A DNA stretch of 64,000 nucleotides, from positions 5,456,001 to 5,520,000 of the forward strand of contig NZ_CP036262.1 of assembly GCF_007741495.1 (NCBI RefSeq). Direction: 5' to 3'. The notes under the pieces were generated by a model that made no database searches, was not told where the DNA came from, and worked only from the letters and a program-made list of their open reading frames with translations. The DNA is from Roseimaritima multifibrata (lineage in GTDB: Bacteria; Planctomycetota; Planctomycetia; Pirellulales; Pirellulaceae). Below, piece after piece: positions 34,153-44,472 of this stretch (position 1 is the first letter of the stretch; every line of letters begins with the position of its first letter). Both the position numbers and the translations under genes were made by a program.

Positions 34153-36249
34153 TCAATCCTGTAGTTTGATTTCTTCCAGCGTCCAAGGCTGTGCCTGCAG
34201 GACTTCATGCCACTGAGGATTTGTTTCGCCGGACAGTTGCAATTGGTTCTTATCTCCCAATTTTTCAGCGACCATCAAAGCGACATGTGGCAGTTGTACG
34301 AAACGGCTTACGTTCAGCAGATCCGGAGCGTCTGCATTATTCACGGGCAGGTCGCTCAAGCTTAAATCTCCCAGCAAGTCACTAAACAGACTGGCGTACA
34401 AAGTCCACACCGCGGCCTCTCCTTTAGCCTGAATTTCGATTTTCAAATCTTTTCCCTGTGACATCCTTTCTTGGATCACCTGGAGAGCTCGGCAAACATC
34501 AAAGACTTGCATTCCTGCAACGGTTTGTCCCAGCAGCATGAAACGTCGACGGATATGCGTCCGCTCTTTCGAATCACGATCCCATTCCGTTGGCCCGACT
34601 CCACGCGGAAGAACATAAAACACAGGCGTTTCTTGCTGCGCGATCTTTTCCCAGGCAGCTTGCTCCGGTTCGACATTTGGAACTTGATTGGGGAACACGA
34701 CGGCCAACCCGGCAGCAACCGCGGGCCATGATTCGCTGTCCAACACAACCACTTTAACTTTCGCCGGAGCTTCCGGCGACTTTGTGGCAGGCCCCACAAC
34801 GTACATTCGCAGGCGATACGGATCCTGACTGGTGAAATCAACAACCGCACAAGCTCGCTTGTCTTTGTTGGCAACGTTAACCACTTCGGTTTCTAACGCA
34901 CCATCCAAGGCAGGCCATCCACGAAAAACCTTGGATTGTAGGTTTTCAAGCCAGGTCGGTGCCTTCTCACGAAGCACTTCAACAGATTCAGGCAAACTAT
35001 CGACAGACACAGCGGGAACAAAATCGTTGTGAATGGTGGTCACGCGTTCTTCGGGCGGCAAGGTTTCGAAGACTTTTAACTCGGCTGGTTCGAATAGCTT
35101 TGTCGCCGCCATTGAAATCAGCTCGCTATCGTTTCGCAAGTATTTATTCATCCAACGAAACGCGTGAATGCGAAGTTCCTGGGTATCCGAATGCGGGCCT
35201 GAGGTAATCTGCAAACCCAAGTCCGTCTCCGCCCCGTAAAGCCGATAAATCTCCCGGGTTTTCCGATAGACATCGACAACCCCTTCTAAAGGGAAGATTC
35301 GATCGCGATCCGTATTCGAAATCAATAACGGGCGAGGGGCGATCATTGCAGCCAGCTGGGCGTAATCCCACCGATAGGTGTTGACCATGTACATGCAGTC
35401 GCAATGCCCTTCGACGCAGCCGTCCACGATATGGTTATGCAGGTTGGTGATTCCAGCGACGGGAACCACGACTCCGATCCTTGGATCGATGGCAGCGGTA
35501 AACCAAGAATAAGATCCGCCGCCACTGCGGCCGGTGATCCCAATTTTCTCCCCATCCACTTCGGGACGTGAAATCAAATAATCGACCGCACGCGATCCGT
35601 TCCAGGCTTCGACACCCACGGGCGTGTAACCACGATTGTTCCACCACCACATTTTCTCGCGATAGGTTCCGTGATGGGTCCCCTCAATCTCTCCCAGCTG
35701 GATGGTATCGATCGTCAAGCAAACGTAACCGTTTCTTGCGAACCAAGCACCATGGTGTTGGTAGTAGACTTTGTTGCCATAGCTGACCCCATCGATTTCG
35801 ACTTTCCCATGCCCACAGACATACAGGATGGCGGGCAGAGGGCCATCTTGTTTTGCCGGACGGTAAAGATTGCCAGTAACAAACAGTCCAGGCATCGATT
35901 CAAAGTAGACATTTTCGACGATCACTCCGTCGCGTTCGGTTTTTCCCGTCACGACCGCGTTTAATGGCGTCCGCTCTGGCATCGGGTCCAAGCCCAGCAT
36001 CTCGAACAACTGGCTTTGGTAGACCTTGCGTTTTTCTTCCCAGTCGGCCAAGGAATGGATATCGGCAAACGTGGTTTCCTCGATCCGTGCGGTTTCCGCC
36101 GCAAAGTAATCACCTAGGGCAACATCCCCTTCGTAGGTTTTGCTTTCCTTGTCAGGAACGTTGACAAACTGTCCGCTCGCCGGGGAAAGGGAAAGTGCAA
36201 AACACAACCCCAAAAAACTACGTGACAATAAATCGCGAAAGCGAATCAT
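34153..36249 (-). CDS. Secreted alpha/beta hydrolase, acetyl-xylan-esterase-like
   Basis: 698 residues from the ATG at 36249, chosen because it starts a clear signal peptide (LLSRSFLGLCFALSLSPASG). The first 400 residues are an alpha/beta-hydrolase fold: ILYVCGHG oxyanion region, nucleophile Ser242 in G-R-S-G-G, Asp in NTDRDRIFP and the His in SGPHSD. This suits a dienelactone hydrolase or acetyl-xylan esterase type. The C-terminal 290 residues are a second, divergent hydrolase-like region without an obvious nucleophile. A role in removing ester groups from polysaccharides is inferred. It is monocistronic. Confidence 0.82.
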   Translation of the reverse strand: MIRFRDLLSRSFLGLCFALSLSPASGQFVNVPDKESKTYEGDVALGDYFAAETARIEETTFADIHSLADWEEKRKVYQSQLFEMLGLDPMPERTPLNAVVTGKTERDGVIVENVYFESMPGLFVTGNLYRPAKQDGPLPAILYVCGHGKVEIDGVSYGNKVYYQHHGAWFARNGYVCLTIDTIQLGEIEGTHHGTYREKMWWWNNRGYTPVGVEAWNGSRAVDYLISRPEVDGEKIGITGRSGGGSYSWFTAAIDPRIGVVVPVAGITNLHNHIVDGCVEGHCDCMYMVNTYRWDYAQLAAMIAPRPLLISNTDRDRIFPLEGVVDVYRKTREIYRLYGAETDLGLQITSGPHSDTQELRIHAFRWMNKYLRNDSELISMAATKLFEPAELKVFETLPPEERVTTIHNDFVPAVSVDSLPESVEVLREKAPTWLENLQSKVFRGWPALDGALETEVVNVANKDKRACAVVDFTSQDPYRLRMYVVGPATKSPEAPAKVKVVVLDSESWPAVAAGLAVVFPNQVPNVEPEQAAWEKIAQQETPVFYVLPRGVGPTEWDRDSKERTHIRRRFMLLGQTVAGMQVFDVCRALQVIQERMSQGKDLKIEIQAKGEAAVWTLYASLFSDLLGDLSLSDLPVNNADAPDLLNVSRFVQLPHVALMVAEKLGDKNQLQLSGETNPQWHEVLQAQPWTLEEIKLQD

Positions 36250-36616
36250 GATCTTGCCTATCAATCTGAGATGAATTGGATTGCCGGCTTGTAGGGTACC
36301 CGATCCATTCACCGCGAACGGGAACGGGTTTTCACCAGCGGAAGGAAAACTGCGCAGCGGAAAGAATACTGTACAGCGATTTTGCAGAGCGTGCGAATGA
36401 TACGATGCGAGCGCGTGACGTCTTGAACAACGGCCCCGTCAAATGGACCAACAAGCAAGCGTCGAGCTTTGCAAGCCAAGAGTCGCATTTCGGGCGTGCC
36501 AAAGCGGATTCACACCTTGCAGCGACCAGGACAAACCCGGGCGAAACAAAGAATCCGCATGCAACCTTGCACGACCATCGCGATTCGATTTTCGTGTCAT
36601 TCTGCAGCTGCTGGAA
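36250..36616. other. Intergenic region without recognised features
   Basis: About 370 bases between the esterase start and the end of the DHDPS-family gene, both minus strand. It should hold the esterase promoter. I see no repeat or gene here. Confidence 0.5.
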
Positions 36617-37603
36617 TTACAGCTGTTCTAAGACTCGGCGCACAATCGCGTTGATCGTGCTGATATCGTCCGCGGTGACTCCCGCGATCGGCTGGTTAGA
36701 CAGCTGACTGACCAGACGTTCGATTTCGCTTCGGACTCCGTCAAGTGCAGCCTGCTGTTGTGGCGTTTTGGGCTGGCGCCCCGCTCCCATGTCCCAACCA
36801 CGGGCACGTGCCCCTTGGCGGAACCCTTCGGGAAATTCGCCGGCACCTAACATCGCGTCAAACAGAGGCAGCAGTTGATACTGCATCTGCATCGCTTCTT
36901 CGATACGCCCCTCTTGAACCGATTGATAGATGGCTCGCGTCAGTTCGGGGACAACGCCACTGGTCGCGTTGGTGCCACCATCACAACCGGCGATCAGCAT
37001 CGGAACCAACGCGGCGTCCCAGCCAGTCAAGAACGAGAAATCACTTCGTTGTGGGCGGATCGATTGAATCATCCGCATCATGTTCGGCAGGTCGCCTGAA
37101 CTATCTTTGATCCCGATCACGCGTGGACAATCCATTGCCAAGCGCCGCACGGTTTCCACATCGATTGGGGATGCGAAGAGCGGGATATTGTACAAAGTCA
37201 CATCGACGTCGACCGAATCGGCGATCTGCCGAAAGTAGGCGTACACCCCTTCGGAGCTTAAACGGTAATAGTAAGGAGCGACAATCGCGACGGCCCGAAC
37301 TCCCATCTCGCCATAGGCGTTGCAGGCTTCGATCGTTTCTTTCACATTCGCTTCAGCGGCTCCGGCCAAAACCGGCACGCGGCCACGATTTTGATCGACA
37401 ACCACCTGCACGATGTGGCGACGCTCGCTAGGAGTAAAGCGGATGAACTCCCCGGTACTGCCGTTGGGGTACAACCCATCGACGCCTCGTTCGATTAACC
37501 AGTCGACGTAGCCGCGAAGGCAATCATCGTCAACGCGTCCCTGAGAATCGACAGGGGTCAGGTTGGGGGTCAGAATTCCGGAGATACGATTCAGTGAAGA
37601 CAT
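36617..37603 (-). CDS. DHDPS/N-acetylneuraminate lyase family protein
   Basis: 328 residues with the family TIM barrel. GSTGE (48-52), Tyr138 in LYNIP and the Schiff-base Lys166 in GIKDSSGD are intact. These enzymes cleave or form carbon-carbon bonds with pyruvate or related keto acids. The substrate is not certain: the family covers dihydrodipicolinate synthase, sialic acid lyase and sugar-acid aldolases. Length is slightly above average. It is divergent from the glycosyltransferase-like gene. Confidence 0.9.
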   Translation of the reverse strand: MSSLNRISGILTPNLTPVDSQGRVDDDCLRGYVDWLIERGVDGLYPNGSTGEFIRFTPSERRHIVQVVVDQNRGRVPVLAGAAEANVKETIEACNAYGEMGVRAVAIVAPYYYRLSSEGVYAYFRQIADSVDVDVTLYNIPLFASPIDVETVRRLAMDCPRVIGIKDSSGDLPNMMRMIQSIRPQRSDFSFLTGWDAALVPMLIAGCDGGTNATSGVVPELTRAIYQSVQEGRIEEAMQMQYQLLPLFDAMLGAGEFPEGFRQGARARGWDMGAGRQPKTPQQQAALDGVRSEIERLVSQLSNQPIAGVTADDISTINAIVRRVLEQL

Positions 37604-37689
37604 GAGGTTGGGGTTCCTAGATGATTAACAGGGTGCACGTCTACAATGTACTTCGCCAAAACGGTTCTGTTCTCCCACCGTGCAATTGA

Positions 37690-40113
37690 ATGCCCACTAA
37701 GAAGACAAAAAAGTCGCGAAATCCCCCTAAAACGCATGATCCAACCCAAATTCCGGCTTTGGCCCCTCCGCAAATAAATCGATTTTCGTGGAAATTCCTT
37801 CTCGCCAGCGGGCTCGGCTTGATTTGGATCCTGCTCTATTTGCGGCAACCGATTTGGCCCGTCAGCATGGTCCCCCTGGATGCCGATTCCAACGGACCGC
37901 GTTGGCTGTTATTCCTGGCGCCCGATCAGATGCTGGATGGCTGGCTGAATGGACCGGTCAACCTTTCCAGTTTGACGATTCGACTGGCCGTCTTTCTGCC
38001 AGCCTGCATCGTTTGGGCGGTTAGCTGGGACGCCGGCCGCCGCCTGCTGCGGGCATTCCCGCCGTTGAACTTTTTCCCCCAAAGACCTATCCGCGATCAG
38101 GCTAACGACAAACAGCAAACTCCCGGTCGTCTCTCCTTGCGAACGTTTGCCATCGAAAAAGGGGCCTTGGCAATCGCCATCGGCCTCAGTCTGCATTCCT
38201 TGATCGTCTTATTCGTCGGAATCGCCGGAGGTATCGGACATGCGTCTAGCTCGCTTCTCATTGCACTGCTGACACTTTCAATTGGCTGGCTGGCCGACTT
38301 TTTCACCAGAGGACGACAAGAGGCGGTTTCAGCAGCCGCTTCGATCGATTCAATTAACGCCGTGGAGCCAACCGTTTCCAGCGAAATCGAATGCACCGAA
38401 CCAAACACGTCAGTCTCTCCCACGCTGCTCACACTCGGCTGGATGGCCACCGCCACGTTAGCCTGCTTGGTGATCGCTCGCAGCTTCATGCCTCCCGCAG
38501 AATACGATGTTCGTGAATACCATTTGCAGGGCCCAAAGGAATGGTCGCAGGATGGTCAGATCCATTTCCTCCCGCACAACATTTACACCAGCATGCCGAT
38601 GGGTGCGGAACTGCATACGATCGCAACAATCGATTGGTGGCGATGGACCGGCAAAGAGGACGCTTGGTGGTGGGGAGCCCTGTCAGGCAAAATCGTGATC
38701 GCCGGGTATGCGTTGTTAGCCGCAATTCTGGCCGGAGCCGCGGTTCGGCGACGTTGCGGGCCGCTGGTGGGTATCTGGATGACCGCTCTGACGTTGGCGA
38801 TGCCCGCGCTCTGCGAAGAGGCGGGCCTTGGATTGGTCGAACCGGCGGTCGCCTGCTATTTTGCCGGCGGAATCTTGCTAATTGTGTCTGCTGGGTCACC
38901 TCGCCGTGATTCCTCGGCCAATGTCCATCAAGCTTCCCTGGCATCGGCACTCTGGATCGGTTTTTTCGCTGGATCGGCGCTTGCCTGTAAATACCCGGCC
39001 CTCCTTTTTGTTGTCCTTCCGCTAGGGATCGCCGCAGCGTGGGGAAATCTTTCAGGCAGGAATGCCTCGATGCCTCGCGACACGGGGACAACCGATAACG
39101 TAACGGATTCAGAAGCCAAAACCTTTTCATGGAAACCAAACTGGCGACAGCTGGCGTGGTTCTCACTGGCCGTCGCGGTCACAGCCGGTCCCTGGTTTGC
39201 CAAGAATTTGGCGTTCACAGGAAACCCGGTTTACCCACTGGCCGGTAATATTTTTGGAGGAAGAACGCTGACAGACGCGAAAATCGAACAGTGGGATGAG
39301 GGACACAAAGGAGGACCGATAACCCTGTCTGCGGTCGCAACGGCAGCGGAGGCTCTGTCCTGGAAATGGAAACTGCAAAGCATGCTGCTTGTCCCGCTTG
39401 CGTTGCTGGGGATGGTTTGTTGCTGGTCCAACACCGAAGTCCGCCAAACTTTCCTCGTGACGGTTTGCTTAGTCGTTTTTTGGTTTTTATTCACCCACCG
39501 AATCGCTCGATTCCTAGTCCCCATCCTACCGCTGGTCGTCTACTTGGCGGGCTTTGGATGCCAACAACTGGTCGCCCGAGTAGGGCAGGGCAGAGCGGTT
39601 GCGTTGCTGCTATTTGGAATCGTGCTGAATGGACTGATGATCGGTAGCCCGCTGCTGGGGGATTCTCGGATTCTTGTGACGATGAACCACCTGCGGGCGG
39701 ACGTTGACGCAAGACAAGGAGCCCGCCGAATTCCTGAATACCTTCACTATGTCAACGAACGCATGAAACCGACCGACAAACTGTTGGTCGTCGGCGATGC
39801 CGCAGTCTTCGATTATGAACCAGCGATTGACTATGCAACGACATTCGACCAATCGCAGCTAACCGCCATCACGTCGCATCAACCTGCCGAACAATGGCAG
39901 GCAGAATTTCAAAGGCACGGCTGGACTCACCTGTTGATCCACTGGGGTGAGATCGAACGTCTTCGTTCAACATATGGATTCGACGAAGCGATCACGAAGC
40001 AACTCGTTGAGCAACTGATCGCCCAACAAGTAATCGCTCCGGACCCGAAAGTTTTTTCAAACGGTCTAGTCGAAATCTACAAAGTAAATCCCCCACAAAA
40101 ACCATCGGAGTAA
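37690..40113 (+). CDS. Multi-pass membrane glycosyltransferase-like protein
   Basis: 807 residues with about 12 hydrophobic segments. Between the early helices and the middle lies a soluble loop with PPAEYDVREYHLQGPKEW, an acidic motif typical of the first loop in GT-C (ArnT/PMT-like) enzymes using polyprenyl-phosphate sugars. The C-terminal 120 residues are soluble. N-terminal residues are Lys/Pro-rich. A role in surface glycan or lipid decoration is inferred from family alone; the donor and acceptor are unknown. The gene converges on the pyrophosphatase gene with 15 bases between. Confidence 0.75.
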   Translation: MPTKKTKKSRNPPKTHDPTQIPALAPPQINRFSWKFLLASGLGLIWILLYLRQPIWPVSMVPLDADSNGPRWLLFLAPDQMLDGWLNGPVNLSSLTIRLAVFLPACIVWAVSWDAGRRLLRAFPPLNFFPQRPIRDQANDKQQTPGRLSLRTFAIEKGALAIAIGLSLHSLIVLFVGIAGGIGHASSSLLIALLTLSIGWLADFFTRGRQEAVSAAASIDSINAVEPTVSSEIECTEPNTSVSPTLLTLGWMATATLACLVIARSFMPPAEYDVREYHLQGPKEWSQDGQIHFLPHNIYTSMPMGAELHTIATIDWWRWTGKEDAWWWGALSGKIVIAGYALLAAILAGAAVRRRCGPLVGIWMTALTLAMPALCEEAGLGLVEPAVACYFAGGILLIVSAGSPRRDSSANVHQASLASALWIGFFAGSALACKYPALLFVVLPLGIAAAWGNLSGRNASMPRDTGTTDNVTDSEAKTFSWKPNWRQLAWFSLAVAVTAGPWFAKNLAFTGNPVYPLAGNIFGGRTLTDAKIEQWDEGHKGGPITLSAVATAAEALSWKWKLQSMLLVPLALLGMVCCWSNTEVRQTFLVTVCLVVFWFLFTHRIARFLVPILPLVVYLAGFGCQQLVARVGQGRAVALLLFGIVLNGLMIGSPLLGDSRILVTMNHLRADVDARQGARRIPEYLHYVNERMKPTDKLLVVGDAAVFDYEPAIDYATTFDQSQLTAITSHQPAEQWQAEFQRHGWTHLLIHWGEIERLRSTYGFDEAITKQLVEQLIAQQVIAPDPKVFSNGLVEIYKVNPPQKPSE

Positions 40114-40128
40114 ACTCCCAGCTTCCAA

Positions 40129-42615
40129 TCAAAACAAACCAAGGCTGTGCAAGCTGTAGCGAACGACCAAGCCGGCAACTACCACGCTAACCATGCTCAT
40201 CAATTTGATCAGGATGTTTAGGCTTGGGCCGCTGGTATCTTTGAAGGGGTCGCCGACCGTATCGCCAACCACGGCCGCTTTATGCCCCGGGCTTCCTTTG
40301 CCGCCTAGGTGCCCACTTTCGTAATACTTCTTTGCGTTGTCCCAAGACCCACCAGCATTTGCCATGAAGATAGCGACGCAAAACCCTGACGTTAAACAAC
40401 CAGCCAACAATCCCAGAACGCCTCCAACGCCCAACAACAGTCCGACAAAAACCGGCAGTGCCAGCCCTAACAGGCTGGGCATCAGCATTTGCCGCTGAGC
40501 CTCCGACGTACTGATTTGGATGGGTCGCTTGTAATCCGGTTTGGCTTCCCCTGTTTTGATTTTGGGGTTTTCCGTCAACTGCCTACGGACCTCGACCACC
40601 ATTTTCTCCGCTGCATTGCCGACCGCTTTCATGGTCATCGCACAGAACACAAACGTTGCCATTGCCCCTAGAAACAAACCGATCAGGACTTTGGGGTTCA
40701 TCAACGTGGTGTCATAGAAATAGGTAAATTCCTGCAGCGTTGCCGATGCGACAGGAAGCAAGGCATCCCCGTTGACCGCAAAGTGAAATTGGCCGTTTTC
40801 CCCAGCGGCGATCACTCCTTCGCTCAACTTAGCGGGACCGTCGGAGAAAGAAACATCCCTCCAAGATTCCGTTAGCAATGGGTCTCTAGCGATCATCGGT
40901 TGGACCAGATACCCGGTCGCGTTATCCCCATCACGGTGCACCATAAATCCGGGGGACAATTTATAAAACCCATCGGTATCGATGGTCTGCACCGCGGCAA
41001 CGCCCCAGCGTTCAAAACCATCACGCACCCCTTCGACATAAGCGGCCAGCAGGGCGAGTGCCGTCAAAGCTGCGGAACCAATTGCGAAACCTTTTCCTGT
41101 CGCAGCCGTCGTATTGCCAAGGGAATCCAGGGCATCGGTTCGGGCCCGCACGGTCTCTTCCAGCCGAGCCATTTCAGCATTCCCGCCAGCGTTATCGGCA
41201 ATCGGCCCATAAGCATCGGTTGCCAACGTAATTCCCAACGTGCTTAACATTCCGACCGCCGCGATCCCAACGCCATACAATCCCAAGGAGAAAAGCGAGA
41301 TATCCCCGAACTGCCCCCCGGTGGCAAAACCAAAGGATGCGGTCATTGCGACGCACACAACAATCACCGGCACCCACACGCTCATCATCCCATCGGCGAT
41401 CCCACCGATGATAATTGTCGCAGGCCCGGTTTCCGCCTGTTTAGCCAACCGTTGCGTTGGTTTGTACTCGTCACTGGTGACATACTCCGTCCATTTCCCG
41501 ATCAACCAACCGGCCGCCAGCCCGACAATCACACTGAATGCGACGCCGGAAAGCCCGCCAAAATACTCGGTCCCAGGAACCAGAGGCATCAACCAGTAAA
41601 CCAACCCCATCGCCATCAGTATCATCAAAACGGCGGCGAGGTTGATTCCTCGCGAGAGAGCTTTGAGAAGCGATTTTTGCGACGCGTCCTCACCGGTACG
41701 TACCGCATAGATACCAATGATGGATGCGATGATTCCCGCGGCGGCAATCGCCAGCGGCAACATCATCGTTGCCAACTGCGCCTCCGTCCCCTCCATCCCT
41801 TCGGGGACCATTTGCGGCGCGGCAAAGGCCGCTACACCCAGGGCGGCTGCCGCCAAGATGGATCCGCAATAGGATTCGTATAAGTCGGCGCCCATCCCTG
41901 CCACGTCGCCCACATTGTCGCCCACGTTGTCAGCGATCGTTGCCGGATTGTTGGGTGAATCTTCATTCATACTTTCTTCGACCTTGCCAACCAAGTCGGC
42001 CCCCACGTCGGCCGCCTTGGTGAAGATCCCACCGCCGACGCGCGCAAACAGCGCCTGTGCACTGGCTCCCATCCCGAAGGAAAGCATCGCCACCGAAATC
42101 TGTTCCAGGCTGTAAGCTCGTTCAGCTCCCATCAATGCTGGCCATGCCCAATACAAAATGGCAAACCAGATCGTGACATACAGCAACCCCATTCCGACAA
42201 CCGTTAACCCCATCACGGCCCCACTTCGAAAGGCGACCTGCAATCCTTGGTTCAAAGAAACACGAGCTGCCGCAGCGGTGCGGCTACTTGCCTGAGTGGC
42301 GGTTTTCATTCCAAACCAACCACACAGTCCCGAGAAGAGACCTCCGGTTAAGAAGGCGATGGGGACAAATCCATTTAACAAATGCAGATAATAGGACGCG
42401 ATTCCCAGCAGTACCGCCAACACCAAGAACGTGATCGTCACCAACCGATTCTGTTGACTCAGATAGGCATCCGCTCCCTCGCGAACATGCGTCGCGATCT
42501 CCTTCATTAGCTCCGTACCCTCATCGGCCTCCATCATCTGCCGATAAAACCGAAATGCCCATGCAAGCGCCAAAAGCGACGCTGCCACTGCTGCCAGCCA
42601 AACCATCAAAATCAC
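40129..42615 (-). CDS. hppA: K+-dependent membrane pyrophosphatase
   Basis: 828 residues, starting at a GTG with AAGGA 8 bases upstream; an ATG three codons later is possible. Membrane PPases couple pyrophosphate hydrolysis to H+ or Na+ export. The substrate motifs are present ([20 protein letters not shown], then [32 protein letters not shown]). [11 protein letters not shown] has Ala and Gly at the determinant positions, marking the K+-dependent class; K+-independent forms have Lys and Thr. About 100 extra residues (around 545-650) lie in a loop between two helices. Whether it pumps H+ or Na+ is not clear. Confidence 0.94.
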   Translation of the reverse strand: MILMVWLAAVAASLLALAWAFRFYRQMMEADEGTELMKEIATHVREGADAYLSQQNRLVTITFLVLAVLLGIASYYLHLLNGFVPIAFLTGGLFSGLCGWFGMKTATQASSRTAAAARVSLNQGLQVAFRSGAVMGLTVVGMGLLYVTIWFAILYWAWPALMGAERAYSLEQISVAMLSFGMGASAQALFARVGGGIFTKAADVGADLVGKVEESMNEDSPNNPATIADNVGDNVGDVAGMGADLYESYCGSILAAAALGVAAFAAPQMVPEGMEGTEAQLATMMLPLAIAAAGIIASIIGIYAVRTGEDASQKSLLKALSRGINLAAVLMILMAMGLVYWLMPLVPGTEYFGGLSGVAFSVIVGLAAGWLIGKWTEYVTSDEYKPTQRLAKQAETGPATIIIGGIADGMMSVWVPVIVVCVAMTASFGFATGGQFGDISLFSLGLYGVGIAAVGMLSTLGITLATDAYGPIADNAGGNAEMARLEETVRARTDALDSLGNTTAATGKGFAIGSAALTALALLAAYVEGVRDGFERWGVAAVQTIDTDGFYKLSPGFMVHRDGDNATGYLVQPMIARDPLLTESWRDVSFSDGPAKLSEGVIAAGENGQFHFAVNGDALLPVASATLQEFTYFYDTTLMNPKVLIGLFLGAMATFVFCAMTMKAVGNAAEKMVVEVRRQLTENPKIKTGEAKPDYKRPIQISTSEAQRQMLMPSLLGLALPVFVGLLLGVGGVLGLLAGCLTSGFCVAIFMANAGGSWDNAKKYYESGHLGGKGSPGHKAAVVGDTVGDPFKDTSGPSLNILIKLMSMVSVVVAGLVVRYSLHSLGLF

Positions 42616-42878
42616 GGTTGCATTCCTTGCCGAAGCGAGAGAACAGTAGTCAGGTATCCTTCACTAATTTAGAAGTTCATCGCGTCGTTACCAGTAGGGG
42701 GCCCGCCAGAAAGGTCAACTAAATGCCTCAATTAACCAACTAGGGACACCAAGGCACCACTACGACCTATAGAGCCTGGTTTTCGAAAACAGACGAACAG
42801 CCCTCGGCGATCCCCGACGACCAAATTTCCAGTTATCATGACGCTTTCCCACCTCCGCTCCTTTCCTGGATTTTCACC

Positions 42879-43616
42879 ATGACTTGTATCGTAAAACCGT
42901 CGTTACGGATGCTCGGCTTACTAGCCGTCATCATCCCATGCAGCCTGAGCGCCGAAGACGCCTCAAGCACAGGCGTCAAAGCATTCATCGATTCAACCGG
43001 CCCCGGCTGGGTATCGCTGGGGGAAAAGGACTTTGTCCGCGTCAATGGCGACCCCGACACCTTGGTGTGGGAAGGAAAGCTTGCCAAATCGACCGGAGTC
43101 CCTATCGGCGTGACGCGGTCCGCCAAACAATACAAGAACTTTGAATTTGTGATCGAATGGCGACACCTAAAAGCGGCGGGCAATTCGGGCGTTTTTGCCT
43201 GGGTTCCCGAATCGGTTCTGGTCGACCTTCCACCGGGGAAACTTCCACGCGGCGGGATCGAAATCCAGATGTTGGACCATGGTTACAAAACGCAGTATGA
43301 AAAGAGAAGTGGAAAACCAGGTGACTGGTTTTCCACCAATGGAGACATCTTTGCGGTCGGAACATCGACCATGAAACCATTCCCACCTCTTTCGCCCAGC
43401 GGTTCGCGCAGTTTCCCATCGAAGGAACTAAGCAAAGGGACACCTGAATGGAACCATTACTACGTACGGGCCATCAATGGTGAGGTCCGGCTGTGGGTGA
43501 ACGGCGAAGAGGTCTCCGGTGGCAACGAATGTAATCCTGCCGAGGGCTACCTTTGCTTGGAAGCAGAAGGCGCCCCGATAGAATTCCGCAATTTGCGAAT
43601 TCGCGAACTGCCGTAA
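42879..43616 (+). CDS. Secreted DUF1080 (3-keto-disaccharide hydrolase-like) protein
   Basis: 245 residues with a signal peptide (about 1-25). The rest is a jelly-roll concanavalin-like fold: YKNFEFVIEWRH, NSGVF, GGIEIQMLDHG, WNHYYVRAINGEVRLWVNGE and FRNLRIREL. These motifs define DUF1080, expanded in planctomycetes and now linked to hydrolysis or binding of modified glycans. Exact substrate is unknown. It stands alone between the pyrophosphatase and the FkbM gene. Confidence 0.88.
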   Translation: MTCIVKPSLRMLGLLAVIIPCSLSAEDASSTGVKAFIDSTGPGWVSLGEKDFVRVNGDPDTLVWEGKLAKSTGVPIGVTRSAKQYKNFEFVIEWRHLKAAGNSGVFAWVPESVLVDLPPGKLPRGGIEIQMLDHGYKTQYEKRSGKPGDWFSTNGDIFAVGTSTMKPFPPLSPSGSRSFPSKELSKGTPEWNHYYVRAINGEVRLWVNGEEVSGGNECNPAEGYLCLEAEGAPIEFRNLRIRELP

Positions 43617-43647
43617 GCGTCATCGGCGAATGTTGTAGGATTGTTTT

Positions 43648-44472
43648 CTAAGCCGCTAATGGCTGGCAGAAAACATCATAATTTGGCCAGGATTCGATGT
43701 TATCGTGCCCGATTTCCTGGCCGTCACCAAAACCTGCCACGGCAGGATCATGGAACGTGATGCGGTAGTCTAATGAATGCATCAGATCAACAACCCCATG
43801 ACGTTCCTCCGGAGCCATCAGTTTGTAAATTTCAGACTGAACGTAGGGACGACACTCTTTGATCGTTCCCTCCAACGACTTCAGCACGGACAGGTCATAT
43901 CCTTCCGCATCCGTTTTGATGTACGAAACCCGTCCCCGACATTCGCTGTGGTCCTGTTCCAGCAACCGATCCAGGTTCCGTCCCTGGACCTTCTGATTGA
44001 AGGCGTGCCCATGCCGCCAACGACTGATTCCTTTATGGCGACCGCCATTACAAAATCCTGGATCCGAATATTCGAATTCCAGTTCGCAGTCCTCTTCGGT
44101 CGCAGCAACATTCAGAGGGATGATATTGGTCTTATCTGTATTTAGTTTTGAATTGGCTTCCAGAACCGGGTAGACGAAAGTGTTTGGCTCAAACGCCAGC
44201 ACACACCCATCAGTGCCACATGCTAGGGCAAGCGGCAAAGTCGAATCGCCAGCATGGGCGCCGACATCGATCACAACGTCTCCAGGCTGCACCAGCTCCG
44301 ACAGCCGCGACAATTCCCGCTCATTGCACTCCATTTTGTAGGTTTTGGGATGCATCCACTGCGCGTATTTGATTTCCCCGAACACCGGTGAATAGAACGA
44401 ACGAAACTCATAGCCAAATTTCCTAGCTCGAGGTTTCATTCCCAATAAAAACAGAATCTCTTTTGCCTTCAT
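43648..44472 (-). CDS. FkbM family methyltransferase
   Basis: 274 residues from the ATG at 44472, preceded by GGAGA about 8 bases away; a TTG seven codons upstream is the alternative. SAM-binding motif I is VVIDVGAHAGDST, and LAFEPNTFVYPVLEAN, YIKTDAEGYDL and the C-terminal helix are FkbM hallmarks. These enzymes O-methylate sugars or natural products. No biosynthetic cluster surrounds it, so the target is unknown. It converges on the DUF1080 gene. Confidence 0.88.
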   Translation of the reverse strand: MKAKEILFLLGMKPRARKFGYEFRSFYSPVFGEIKYAQWMHPKTYKMECNERELSRLSELVQPGDVVIDVGAHAGDSTLPLALACGTDGCVLAFEPNTFVYPVLEANSKLNTDKTNIIPLNVAATEEDCELEFEYSDPGFCNGGRHKGISRWRHGHAFNQKVQGRNLDRLLEQDHSECRGRVSYIKTDAEGYDLSVLKSLEGTIKECRPYVQSEIYKLMAPEERHGVVDLMHSLDYRITFHDPAVAGFGDGQEIGHDNIESWPNYDVFCQPLAA

